Positions 14,595-22,422 of a stretch of 23,702 nucleotides of DNA are shown here, in pieces. The notes under the pieces were generated by a model. It worked only from the letters and a program-made list of their open reading frames with translations, had not been told where the DNA came from and searched no databases. Where the stretch lies: NCBI GenBank assembly GCA_035627835.1, contig DASPKX010000136.1:1-23702 (forward strand), read 5' to 3'. The translations under genes and the position numbers were made by a program. This DNA is from DASPKX01 sp035627835 (GTDB lineage: Bacteria; Verrucomicrobiota; Verrucomicrobiia; Limisphaerales; SXQI01). Numbering within the stretch: position 1 is the first letter of the stretch; every line of letters starts with the position of its first letter.

Positions 14595-15587
14595 ATGCTT
14601 GCTGAGATCACTGCGGCGCCGTGGCACTGGGGGGCGTTCCTGCTCGCCGTGGTATTCTTTCTAGCCCTCGATTTGGGGGTTTTCCATCGCCACGCGCATG
14701 TGGTGAAGTTCAAGGAAGCGCTCGGGTGGACCTGCTTATGGTTCACCCTGGCAATGGTCTTCGGGCTGTTAATCGGGCCTAAGATGATCCCCGGTTGGGC
14801 TGGGCCTCAGACGGAGGAGTTCATCACGGGTTATATCATCGAGCTGGCCCTCTCGATGGATAACGTCTTCGTCATCGCGCTGATCTTCGGCTATTTCGGG
14901 GTGAAACGCGAATACCAGCATCGGGTGCTTTTCTGGGGCATTCTGGGCGCGCTGATCATGCGCGGGCTGATGATTTGGATTGGAGCGGGGCTCGTGGAGC
15001 GGTTCCAATTCCTGCTCTACATTCTCGGCGCGTTCCTCATTTTTACAGGCGTCAAAATGCTCTTTGCGGACGATGAGGAAGTCGAGCCGGAGAAGAACAT
15101 TGTGGTGCGGCTGACGCGGCGCTTCTTCCCGGTGAGCCCGAAATATGACGGGCAGAACTTCACCACAGTTATTGATGGGAAGAAGATGCTGACGCCAATG
15201 GCGTTGGTGCTGGTGATGGTGGAGACGACCGACCTAATATTTGCCGTCGATTCGATTCCAGCGATATTCGCGATCACGACTGAGCCGTTCCTGGTTTTCA
15301 CCTCGAACGTGTTCGCCATCCTTGGCCTTCGGTCTCTTTATTTTGTGCTGGAAGGGGCCATCAACTATTTCCGCTATCTGAAGATAGGCCTTTCCATTGT
15401 GCTGATCTTCATTGGGCTGAAAATGGTGATGCTGATGTGGAAGTTCCACATTCCGACCCGGCTTTCCTTGATCATAGTCGCGACGATTATTTTCACCTCG
15501 ATCGCGTTTTCTGTGCTGGTGGCCAAGCGCGAGGAAAAACATCGTCCGCACGATGACTCCGGCGATCCTGGCGCCTCGCCGGTGTGA
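14595..15587 (+). CDS. TerC/Alx-family integral membrane protein
   Basis: A 330-residue polytopic membrane protein of the TerC family (Alx subgroup by length and motifs). Conserved sequences: FFLALDLGVFHRHAHVVKFK, IELALSMDNVFVIALIF and LIFAVDSIPAIFAI followed by the TSNVFAILGLRSLYF signature; the acidic residues in the membrane segments (in ALDLGV, SMDNV and VDSIP) are the proposed metal sites. Seven to nine helices are visible, ending in a charged tail. Members handle manganese export or metal supply to exoenzymes (Alx, and the Bacillus TerC proteins tied to metalation of secreted proteins) or were named for tellurite resistance. Placement 11 bases after secDF is notable, since a role in metalating Sec-exported enzymes has been proposed for the family; here that is inference. 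There is no room for a metal riboswitch, so it relies on the upstream promoter. Confidence 0.9.
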   Translation: MLAEITAAPWHWGAFLLAVVFFLALDLGVFHRHAHVVKFKEALGWTCLWFTLAMVFGLLIGPKMIPGWAGPQTEEFITGYIIELALSMDNVFVIALIFGYFGVKREYQHRVLFWGILGALIMRGLMIWIGAGLVERFQFLLYILGAFLIFTGVKMLFADDEEVEPEKNIVVRLTRRFFPVSPKYDGQNFTTVIDGKKMLTPMALVLVMVETTDLIFAVDSIPAIFAITTEPFLVFTSNVFAILGLRSLYFVLEGAINYFRYLKIGLSIVLIFIGLKMVMLMWKFHIPTRLSLIIVATIIFTSIAFSVLVAKREEKHRPHDDSGDPGASPV

Positions 15588-15623
15588 GTTGACTTTGCGG
15601 CGCCGTGTGGCTTGAGATAAGGC

Positions 15624-17366
15624 ATGGCTTTGGCTGCTCTTGAAGAGCGTCCGCTCTGCAAAAAGGAGCGGCGCTGGCGGTTCGCGCCCCTGCCAAAGGC
15701 CGGCTACGCCCAACATTCCAATCTTCTCGAGCGCTGTTTGGCAAACCGCGGCTGCCTTGATCCAAACACGGCTGACCAGTTCCTGAACCCCCGCCTGAAG
15801 TCTCTGGCGGACCCGTTCCTGCTGCCGGACATGGGCAAAGCTGTTGAGCGAATCTTGCGCGCGCGCGCAAGCGCTGAGCTGATGCTGGTGTTTGGGGATT
15901 ACGACGTGGACGGCATAACGTCATGCGCCCTGCTGCACGAGACACTAACAGCGCTTGAGTGCAAGGTGGTCTGCCAGATTCCCCACCGCATGGAAGACGG
16001 GTATGGGCTGACCGAAAGCGCCGTCCTGCGCGCGCTGGAGCTGCACAAACCAGCCTTGCTGATCGCAGTGGATTGCGGGTCATCTTCAGCTGAGACCATC
16101 CAACTGATTCAGCAGCGTGGGGTCGATGTCATCGTGCTGGATCATCATCAACTGGGCTCTCCGCAGCCTAAGCCCATTGCATTCGTCAATCCCAAGGCTG
16201 CGGTTGAGCCGCGATTCGAGGAGCTGTGTTCGGTGGGTTTAGCTTTCAAGTTGGCCCACGCCCTCGCGAAACGTGGGCGAGAGGCTGGCCTTCCATGCGC
16301 CAGCGCGCTCGATATCCGCACGAGCCTGGACCTGGTGGCGCTCGGCACGATCGCGGACCAGGTTCCCCTTGCGGCGGAGAACCGGATCCTCGCGCATGCC
16401 GGCTTGCGGGCGTTGAGCCAATCCACCCGTGTGGGTTTAAAAGCTTTGCGTGAGGTTTCCCAGTGCGGTCCTGAAATCGGCGTTTACCAAGTTGGTTTTC
16501 AATTGGCGCCTCGGCTGAACGCAGCCGGGCGATTGGAAACTGCGGAGGAGGCTCTGCAACTTCTGCTCACCAATGATCCTGCAAAGGCAGCGCAGCTTGC
16601 CCGCTCACTTGATGAGCAAAACAGCCGCCGGAAAGCGGTCGAGCAAGAGATCGTGGAAGCTGCCATTGAGCGGGTCCGCGCGACGTTCGATCCAGCGCAC
16701 CACTACGCGATCGTGCAGGGCGACACGGAGTGGCATATCGGCGTGGTGGGGATCGTTGCGTCCCGTGTGCTGCGCGAGTTTTACCGTCCGACGATTATTC
16801 TTGGTGGCGCAGGTGAGGAATGGCGGGGGTCTGGACGGAGCATCGAAGGCTTTGATCTCGCGGCAGGGTTGAAGAGCTGCAGCGATCTTTTGTCAAGGCA
16901 TGGGGGGCATGCGATGGCAGCGGGGCTTTCGATGAACCCGGCGCGTTTGGAAGAGTTTCGGCAACGGTTTAACGACGCGGCGCGAACAGCGCTGAAACCG
17001 GAGTCGCTCCTGCCGATCCTTGAACTGGACGCGCAAGTGCGGCTCTCGGAGTTGACGTTGGCCACTGTATTGTCGCTAGAGCAGCTCGAACCGTGCGGAC
17101 AGGGAAATCCCACCGTGCGCCTGGCGGCATCTGGCTTGCGGCTCGCCGGAGACATTCGGCGAATGGGCGCTGAGCAACAGCACGCGCGGTTCCGGGTGAG
17201 CGATGGGACGGCGACGCTCGATGTGGTGTGGTGGAGTTGCGTGGGTGACCCGATGCCGAGCGGAAGATTTGATCTGGCTTTTGAGCCGCAAGTTCACGAG
17301 TACCAGGGGATGCGTTCCGTTCAACTGAAGCTCCTGGATTGGCGGCCAAGCCGCGCCGCCGCATGA
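15624..17366 (+). CDS. recJ: Single-stranded-DNA-specific exonuclease RecJ
   Basis: A 580-residue 5'-3' single-strand DNA exonuclease of the DHH superfamily, acting in recombination repair, mismatch repair and replication fork processing. Motifs: FGDYDVDGITS (motif I, Asp residues at 92-96), IVLDHHQLG (DHH motif, 173-175), PRLNAAGRLETAEEAL in the middle, and the DHHA1 motif GGHAMAAGL at about 427-433, then an OB-like C-terminal domain. Length matches the family (about 570). The ATG at 15624 gives a slightly basic leader before the common RRWRFAP segment; a later start is not ruled out. It ends in ATGA, overlapping the ispD start by three bases, so ispD is translationally coupled. Confidence 0.95.
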   Translation: MALAALEERPLCKKERRWRFAPLPKAGYAQHSNLLERCLANRGCLDPNTADQFLNPRLKSLADPFLLPDMGKAVERILRARASAELMLVFGDYDVDGITSCALLHETLTALECKVVCQIPHRMEDGYGLTESAVLRALELHKPALLIAVDCGSSSAETIQLIQQRGVDVIVLDHHQLGSPQPKPIAFVNPKAAVEPRFEELCSVGLAFKLAHALAKRGREAGLPCASALDIRTSLDLVALGTIADQVPLAAENRILAHAGLRALSQSTRVGLKALREVSQCGPEIGVYQVGFQLAPRLNAAGRLETAEEALQLLLTNDPAKAAQLARSLDEQNSRRKAVEQEIVEAAIERVRATFDPAHHYAIVQGDTEWHIGVVGIVASRVLREFYRPTIILGGAGEEWRGSGRSIEGFDLAAGLKSCSDLLSRHGGHAMAAGLSMNPARLEEFRQRFNDAARTALKPESLLPILELDAQVRLSELTLATVLSLEQLEPCGQGNPTVRLAASGLRLAGDIRRMGAEQQHARFRVSDGTATLDVVWWSCVGDPMPSGRFDLAFEPQVHEYQGMRSVQLKLLDWRPSRAAA

Positions 17367-18055
17367 CCTCCGCTGTGATTGTGGCGGGCGGGAAAAGCGC
17401 CCGGATGGGAGTGGACAAGCTCTTCCTCCGGATCGCGGGTGAGCCGTTGATAGCGCACACGTGGCGGGCATTCGATTGTTCGGACCGCATTGACGAAGTG
17501 GTGCTGGTGATTCGCCCCGGCGCAGAAGCAGAGTATGAGCAACTCGCTGGAAGGATTGCCGCGCGCAAACCGTGGCGGCTCGCGCATGGCGGCGCTGAGC
17601 GTCAGGATTCCGTTAGCAACGGGCTCGCGGCGATCTCTCCGAACGCCGAGCTGGTGGCGATTCAAGATGGCGCGCGCCCGTGCACGACGGCGGCCATTAT
17701 CGAGAACGTGTTGGCCGCGGCGCGGACGGTTGGAGCCGCGGTCGCGGCCCAGAAGGTCACCGACACGCTTAAGGAGTCGCTGAACGGACGGAGCATTAAC
17801 AGGAATGTGGACCGAACCCATCTCTGGGCAGTGCAAACGCCGCAGGCTTTCCGTGTGACCGTCATCAAGCGAGCGCTCGCTGAAGTGCGCGCGCGTGGCC
17901 TGCACATCACGGATGACACAGCGGCTTGCGAGTTGATCGGGCAGGAAGTTGCGTTGGTTGAAAGCGGCTCTCCAAACCCAAAAGCAACGACTCGGGCTGA
18001 TCTGGGTTTTATCGAGATGCTTCTGCTGAAGGGTGGAAGCAACGAGGTGGTTTAG
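17363..18055 (+). CDS. ispD: 2-C-methyl-D-erythritol 4-phosphate cytidylyltransferase
   Basis: A 230-residue enzyme that joins CTP and 2-C-methyl-D-erythritol 4-phosphate to CDP-ME, the third step of the MEP route to isoprenoids. The start ATG at 17363 overlaps the recJ stop (ATGA) and places the nucleotide loop at the N-terminus: AVIVAGGKSARMGVDK (4-19). Other family motifs: GGAERQDSVSNGL (76-88), IQDGARP (100-106), DRTHLWAVQTPQAF (150-163, Arg151), ITDDTAACE (182-190) and NPKATTRADL (205-214, Lys207). All key residues are kept, so it should be active. A TTG at 17339 would extend it by eight residues inside recJ and is not favoured. Its product feeds the same lipid carrier pathway that UppP, the next gene, recycles. 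Confidence 0.95.
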   Translation: MTSAVIVAGGKSARMGVDKLFLRIAGEPLIAHTWRAFDCSDRIDEVVLVIRPGAEAEYEQLAGRIAARKPWRLAHGGAERQDSVSNGLAAISPNAELVAIQDGARPCTTAAIIENVLAAARTVGAAVAAQKVTDTLKESLNGRSINRNVDRTHLWAVQTPQAFRVTVIKRALAEVRARGLHITDDTAACELIGQEVALVESGSPNPKATTRADLGFIEMLLLKGGSNEVV

Positions 18056-18175
18056 AAGCCGTCTTCCAACCGGCGTCGTGGGGGGTGTTGATGCTCATTT
18101 ATCAGACGACATCCACCGAATTTCCGGGAAAATCCTACTTGTCAGGGTTAGCCATTTCCCTGCTTATGGCCGCGC

Positions 18176-18958
18176 ATGCCGGAGTGGGTGCAAGTCATAA
18201 TTCTAGGGATAATCGAAGGGATCACTGAGTTCCTGCCGATATCTTCGACTGGCCACATGCTGATCGCTGAGCATTGGCTGCCTGCGAAGCAAACGGAAAC
18301 ATTCATTGCGGTGGTGCAGGGCGGAGCTGTTCTTGCGGTGCTGCTCGTATTCACCGAACGGCTAAAGCAACTGCTGAAGCGCTGGCATGAACCTGAGACC
18401 AAACAGTTCTTCGGGAAACTCGCGCTGGCTTTTGTAATCACTGCCATTGGTGGACTCGTTCTGAAGAAATTCGACTTCGAGCTTGAGCAAAACGCCACCC
18501 GTGTGGCCTGGGCGACACTGATTGGCGGTGTGCTGATCCTGATGGTGGAAGCATGGCTCAAGAAGAAAACACCACGCGCTGAAGTCAGTTGGCTGGTTGC
18601 GGCCGCAGTGGGCGTTGGGCAACTGCTTGCCATCATCTTCCCCGGACTGTCGCGCTCCGGCTCCACCATCTTGCTTGCATTGGGAATGGGAACGGAACGG
18701 AAAGCAGCGACTGAGTTCTCGTTTTTGCTCGGCATTCCCACGTTGCTTTCGGCAGGCGCGTACACGGTCCTAAAGACGCTGAAAGGGAGCGGAGACGCCG
18801 TGAAGTGGGACATGGTCCTGCTAGGCTCGGTGGTGGCGGCGATCACGGCCTTCGCGACGGTGCGCTGGCTCCTGCGCTTCGTGCAAACCCACACGTTCAA
18901 CGGCTTCGGCTGGTACCGGATTATACTGGGCATTGTCCTGCTCCTCTTCTTTCTATAG
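18176..18958 (+). CDS. uppP: Undecaprenyl-diphosphatase UppP (BacA)
   Basis: A 260-residue membrane phosphatase that converts undecaprenyl pyrophosphate to the monophosphate carrier for peptidoglycan and other envelope polymers, and whose overproduction gives bacitracin resistance. The two catalytic motifs are intact: EGITEFLPISSTGH (Glu14, Glu18, His27) and PGLSRSGST (156-164, Arg160). About seven or eight helices are seen and the length is normal (about 265). The ATG at 18176 is used; an ATG ten bases upstream is out of frame. It lies 120 bases after ispD on the same strand, with neither a terminator nor a convincing promoter visible in between; TTGTCA at 18139 is a possible -35 with no good -10. 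Confidence 0.96.
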   Translation: MPEWVQVIILGIIEGITEFLPISSTGHMLIAEHWLPAKQTETFIAVVQGGAVLAVLLVFTERLKQLLKRWHEPETKQFFGKLALAFVITAIGGLVLKKFDFELEQNATRVAWATLIGGVLILMVEAWLKKKTPRAEVSWLVAAAVGVGQLLAIIFPGLSRSGSTILLALGMGTERKAATEFSFLLGIPTLLSAGAYTVLKTLKGSGDAVKWDMVLLGSVVAAITAFATVRWLLRFVQTHTFNGFGWYRIILGIVLLLFFL

Positions 18959-19091
18959 CTCCAACGCTACACCCGTCCTCAGTGCGAGGCTGGGCTGTGT
19001 CTGGTTCCCCGACATCGTTCCCCGAACGGAGTCTAAGGTTGCGTGGAGGCGCTGAACTTGCTTTGCTTGCCTGCTAACAACGGAACGCTCT

Positions 19092-20438
19092 ATGTCTATC
19101 TGGATTGTCCTCATTTTGCTCTGCGCGATCTTTGGCGGAATTGGCTACGCCAAGGGTGGCGTTCGCATGGCCGTGTCGCTCTTCGGAATTCTGCTCGGAC
19201 TTGCGCTGGCCAATCCGCTCGGCGGCGCCATCCGGCCGTTGCTTGCTTCCGTAGGACTAAAGCATCCAATCTGGAACGGGCTGCTGGCGCCGATGATCGT
19301 TTTCCTGTTGGTGTGGCTCGTGTTTATGGGCATTGGGTTTGCCATCCATCACAAGCTGTACATGCGCTACAAGTATTCTTCCGACGATCTGTCGCGGTTG
19401 AAGTTCGAGCGCATGAACACGCGGGTGGGCATTGCGCTGGGGCTGGTCGCGGCCGTGGCGTTGCTGTTCGCGCTGGGGCTGATGGTTTACGTGCTGGGTT
19501 ACGCCACGTTGAAAGTGGCCTCGGAGGAGAGCAACACAGGCTTCGTAAAAGTCCTGAGCAAGGTTCGCGAAGACATGCGGACGACGGGGTTTGATCGCAG
19601 CATCTCAAGCCTGGACCGGTCGAGCCCTCGCTACTACCAGAGCATTGATCTTTTTTCGCTGCTGTACCACAACCCGCAGCTTCAGACTCGCGTGACGAAT
19701 TATCCGCCGTTCCTCCGCTTGTTGGAGCAGCCTGAAATTGCGGACGCATTCTCCGACCAAGAATACAAGGATATGGTGCTTGGGAAGGGGTCGGTGTTTC
19801 AAATCGCCAATCATCCGAAGACCGTGCCGATCCTGGCGAGCCCGACGCTGAAGGATGAATATAGCAAGATCGATCTGGCTGATTTCCAAACTTACCTGAA
19901 GACAGGGAAAGCTCCGAAGTTTGCGGAGACGCAAATCCTTGGGCGGTGGCAGTTTGATCCGTTCACCATGGTGACGGACATGCGTAAAAAGAAGCCGGAC
20001 ATGACTTCGCAAGAGATCATGCGCGCGCGGGACCTTTTAATGCCTTTGACCAACGCGACGTTGATCGCGACGCTCGACAACAAGTTGGTGCTTTCGAGCC
20101 TGGGAGCAGCCGCCGCGCCAGCGGCTCCAGCAGCGCCGGAAGATCCACAAGCCACCGCCGAGGCAGAATCGGCGGCAGCGCTCGCCGCGCGTTATCGCAC
20201 CGGCACCCCTGCTCCCCAGGGCCAGGCTCGCCCAGCCGCCCCAGCGCAGCCCGCAAAGCCTTCAGTCGCTCTGCCAATGTTCACCGGTGAAGGCGCATGG
20301 GAAGGTGAAGGGTCGCGGTACAAAGTCACCTTGCCGAAGGTCGGCGGGGGCGAGTTGAAAGGCGCCGCGCGGATCGAGGGCGATGAATTAATCGTGGAGC
20401 TGCCGGAGGCGAACCTGACCTTCTATCGCAGCGAGTAG
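19092..20438 (+). CDS. CvpA-family membrane protein with long C-terminal extension
   Basis: A 448-residue protein. The first 145 residues have four membrane helices in the CvpA pattern: IWIVLILLCAIFGGIGYAKG, a second with GVRMAVSLFGILLGLALANP, a third near 75-95 and a fourth near 114-142. CvpA of Escherichia coli is a small inner-membrane protein needed for colicin V production and envelope tolerance. Here a further soluble region of about 190 residues (charged, FVKVLSKVREDMR onward) follows, then an Ala/Pro-rich linker (about 338-395), then a small domain of about 50 residues beginning MFTGEGAWEGEGSRYKV and ending LTFYRSE. The extension makes it nearly three times CvpA size; I do not recognise the C-terminal domain. 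ATG at 19092 starts the first helix. The gene ends 16 bases before a bidirectional terminator. Family call moderately sure; function of the extension unknown. Confidence 0.75.
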   Translation: MSIWIVLILLCAIFGGIGYAKGGVRMAVSLFGILLGLALANPLGGAIRPLLASVGLKHPIWNGLLAPMIVFLLVWLVFMGIGFAIHHKLYMRYKYSSDDLSRLKFERMNTRVGIALGLVAAVALLFALGLMVYVLGYATLKVASEESNTGFVKVLSKVREDMRTTGFDRSISSLDRSSPRYYQSIDLFSLLYHNPQLQTRVTNYPPFLRLLEQPEIADAFSDQEYKDMVLGKGSVFQIANHPKTVPILASPTLKDEYSKIDLADFQTYLKTGKAPKFAETQILGRWQFDPFTMVTDMRKKKPDMTSQEIMRARDLLMPLTNATLIATLDNKLVLSSLGAAAAPAAPAAPEDPQATAEAESAAALAARYRTGTPAPQGQARPAAPAQPAKPSVALPMFTGEGAWEGEGSRYKVTLPKVGGGELKGAARIEGDELIVELPEANLTFYRSE

Positions 20439-20454
20439 AAGGACTTTCGATTTG

Positions 20455-20500
20455 AAAAGCAAAAGCGCGCTCGGTGAACCCGAACGCGCTTCGTGCTTTT
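20455..20500. terminator. Bidirectional intrinsic terminator between convergent genes
   Basis: AAAAGCA (20455-20461) pairs with TGCTTTT (20494-20500); inside, AAGCGCG (20463-20469) pairs with CGCGCTT (20485-20491), and TCGG (20471-20474) with CCGA (20480-20483), loop TGAAC. Both strands give a GC-rich stem followed by a T-rich arm. It serves the CvpA-type gene on + (stop at 20438) and the Ser/Gly/Thr-rich gene on - (stop at 20516). Confidence 0.85.
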
Positions 20501-20515
20501 ATAGGCTCGCGAAAA

Positions 20516-22120
20516 TTAAGGAGTGGCAGCGCCGGAGCCGGTGGCTGTGCCGATCAGGTGCAGGTCGCACGCGATCGTCTGGGCCGGCAGGGTTGGAACA
20601 CCTGCGCTGACCAGCACTGTGCGGACCTCTTCAACGCGCTGCATCACCTGCGCTTCCGGGAGCGAAGGCGTGGTCAGCACGTAAGCAAAGGCATTGGCCA
20701 GGCGGGTCTGCACTTCCGGCGTGAGATTCACGTTCACCAGGTGTGTGGACATGTCGTCAGCGAGGCGTGTCACCAGCACATCGGGCACACGGGTCCCGGT
20801 GGGCACGATACGAGTCAATGTGGTTCGCAGCTGATTTTTGTCAGAGGTGCGGATGTTTGAAAACGTCTGCTGGAGCTGCGTGACATGCTGCTGATTAACC
20901 GACGTCGTTTGGTTGATCGTTGTGCTCGTGCTCGAACCTGCGGGGCCGCCCTGCGCAGAGCCAGTAGCGCTGCTGCCAGAGAGACCGCCGGATTGAGTGG
21001 CGCTCGAGGTGCCCGAGAGGCCGCCGCTAGCCGCGCCACTAGTTGAGCCTGCCGCAGACCCGCTAAGGCTGCCGGACCCGGTGCCGGAGCTTTGACCGCC
21101 AATGCCCGTTGTGGAGCTTTGGCCACTCAGGCTGCCAGTCGAGCTGGAGCCGGTCGTGCCGCTTTGCCCAGCGCTCGTGCTGGATTGGCCGCTCAGCCCG
21201 GAATTTGGAGTGGAGCTGCTGCTCGTGGCTCCAACACCGCTGGTCCCGCTGGCGCTCGTTCCGCTTTGGCCTGCGCCTGCCCCGCCCTGGCTAGAGGAGC
21301 TGGACCCACTAAGATCCGTTGAGCCGCTCGTGCCCGAGCTGCCGCTGACGCCACTCGATCCCGTGGAGCTGCCGCTTAACCCGCCCGACGAGCTGGTGTC
21401 GGACTGCGATCCTGCTGCGCCGCCCTGCCCTCCAGACGTGGATCCGCTGCTGCCGGAAGTGGAAGAACCGGAAGAGCCAGAACCACTGCCGGATGTGCCG
21501 CTGGAAGATGATCCGCTGCCGGAAGCGCCTGTAGAACCCGCGCCGCTGCTGCCGCTGGTCCCGGAAGTTGAGCCAGACGCCGCGCCCGAGCTGGTGTCAC
21601 CGCTGGAGCCGCTCGTTGACGAAGATCCACTTGTGCCGGAGCTGCCTGTGGAGCCCTGGCCAGATTGAAATGGACGACCTTTGGATTGAGGATTGGCGTC
21701 AAAGCTGGAATCGCGGAATGGCCGTCCTTGGGGTGGATTTTGGGAATCAAAGGCGCGGCCTTTTGGAGAGAATCCACCCGAGATCCCGGTGGAGCCGCTG
21801 CCTGAAGCGCCGGAGCCGGACGTTCCGCCGGATTGGTAACTGTTCTGGCCGGAGGTCGAACTTCCGCCGCCGCCCACACCGCTGGTTCCAGATGTGGTTG
21901 AGCCAGACGTCCCACTTTGACCGGATTGATAAGCGCTCTGGCCAGACTTGGAAGAGCCGCTGCCACCCTGGGCAGAGCTTCCGGAGCTTTGTTGGCCACC
22001 GCTTTGGTAAGATGTTGATGACTGAGAACCCTGGTTTTTCTTGTTCTTGTCAGTTTCCTGGGCTGAGACCATGGAAATACTGACAAGAGCTGCTAAAATT
22101 GTAAGAAGCTTCTTATTCAT
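20516..22120 (-). CDS. Secreted Ser/Gly/Thr-rich low-complexity protein with C-terminal domain
   Basis: A 534-residue predicted exported protein of unknown function. Start ATG at 22118-22120 with AGAGAGGA five bases upstream; a longer in-frame start at 22147 is rejected. Signal peptide MNKKLLTILAALVSISMVSA, cleavage before Gln21. Residues 21-155 are Ser/Gly/Gln-rich, with YQSG at 38, 64 and 95 and GR(A/P)F at 121, 132 and 148, the latter set in a Pro/Asn/Asp-rich patch. Residues about 155-399 are almost only Ser, Gly and Thr with some Ala and Gln, in irregular SGSSGTSG-like repeats. The last 135 residues are ordinary sequence, from TTINQTTSVNQQHVTQ, with predicted helices, and look like a folded domain. 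One cysteine near the end (IACDLHL). The shape suggests an extracellular disordered stalk or matrix protein with a C-terminal anchor or binding domain, but that is inference. The low-complexity core makes the gene prone to length changes. Alone between terminator and a divergent gene. Confidence 0.8.
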   Translation of the reverse strand: MNKKLLTILAALVSISMVSAQETDKNKKNQGSQSSTSYQSGGQQSSGSSAQGGSGSSKSGQSAYQSGQSGTSGSTTSGTSGVGGGGSSTSGQNSYQSGGTSGSGASGSGSTGISGGFSPKGRAFDSQNPPQGRPFRDSSFDANPQSKGRPFQSGQGSTGSSGTSGSSSTSGSSGDTSSGAASGSTSGTSGSSGAGSTGASGSGSSSSGTSGSGSGSSGSSTSGSSGSTSGGQGGAAGSQSDTSSSGGLSGSSTGSSGVSGSSGTSGSTDLSGSSSSSQGGAGAGQSGTSASGTSGVGATSSSSTPNSGLSGQSSTSAGQSGTTGSSSTGSLSGQSSTTGIGGQSSGTGSGSLSGSAAGSTSGAASGGLSGTSSATQSGGLSGSSATGSAQGGPAGSSTSTTINQTTSVNQQHVTQLQQTFSNIRTSDKNQLRTTLTRIVPTGTRVPDVLVTRLADDMSTHLVNVNLTPEVQTRLANAFAYVLTTPSLPEAQVMQRVEEVRTVLVSAGVPTLPAQTIACDLHLIGTATGSGAATP

Positions 22121-22125
22121 AAGTA

Positions 22126-22133
22126 TCCTCTCT
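22126..22133 (-). promoter_or_regulatory. Shine-Dalgarno site that fixes the start of the Ser/Gly/Thr-rich gene
   Basis: On -, AGAGAGGA lies five bases before the ATG at 22120, the codon that begins a standard signal peptide. The alternative start at 22147 would place the site inside the coding sequence. Confidence 0.7.
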
Positions 22134-22299
22134 CGCGTAAACACCATCGTTCGGGCTCTGCACCTGGCAATGCAGGGAAACTACCAGCGAGGGCTTCAGC
22201 AATTCGCGGAGCAAGAGGGGTTTGCGTGAGGCCCGCGCTCTCATGCGTTGTTTTCGCTGCGTAGCGCGTGATGCGCCGCCCGCAGCCGCGCAGCAGACC

Positions 22300-22395
22300 A
22301 TGAAAAATTTTATCGCGCCGTGCCCTTGCGCAGCGGTGCTCCTTTTGCTTCCTTACTCTGCCTGCCCGATCGCTGAGGTTAGCGCCCAGTCATAG
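22300..22395 (+). CDS. Possible 31-residue small peptide (tentative)
   Basis: An ATG-to-TAG frame with a basic/polar start (MKNFIAPCPC), a hydrophobic core (AAVLLLLPYSAC) and a short tail PIAEVSAQS, which resembles a signal peptide. It is in the same frame as the CBM48 gene that begins 28 bases later and is separated from it by the TAG. No Shine-Dalgarno is seen. It may be a leader peptide, a decayed signal peptide of the CBM48 protein, or chance. Confidence 0.25.
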   Translation: MKNFIAPCPCAAVLLLLPYSACPIAEVSAQS

Positions 22396-22422
22396 GCAGA
22401 AATACAGAAACGCAGTTGTAAG

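Larger units (their letters stand above)
22121..22422. other. Divergent spacer of 302 bases
   Basis: Between the Ser/Gly/Thr-rich gene (-) and the CBM48 gene (+). It must hold both promoters; no convincing consensus pair is seen. A compound hairpin is possible at 22256-22286 (GCTGCG/CGCAGC outside, GCGC/GCGC inside). A short open frame at 22300-22395 is listed separately. Confidence 0.5.

Noticed and set aside
18139..18169. Possible promoter before uppP (TTGTCA and TTATGG)
   Set aside because: The spacing is 19 bases, the -10 match is poor and it would place the start of transcription almost on the uppP start codon.
18056..18175. Gap between ispD and uppP checked for a tRNA or small RNA
   Set aside because: No cloverleaf arms, T-loop motif or terminator was found.
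19004..19025. Direct repeat GTTCCCCGA, two copies 13 bases apart before the CvpA-type gene
   Set aside because: Only two short copies, with no symmetry or promoter context; likely chance.
20930..21660. Repetitive DNA that could be taken for a CRISPR or satellite array
   Set aside because: Repeats are irregular, of codon size and keep one frame open on -; they encode the Ser/Gly/Thr-rich protein and lack spacer-repeat structure.
21102..21668. A 188-codon Pro/Glu/Leu-rich open frame on +
   Set aside because: It is the mirror of the Ser/Gly/Thr-rich repeats read on the other strand; the composition is a by-product of that repeat, with no start signal.
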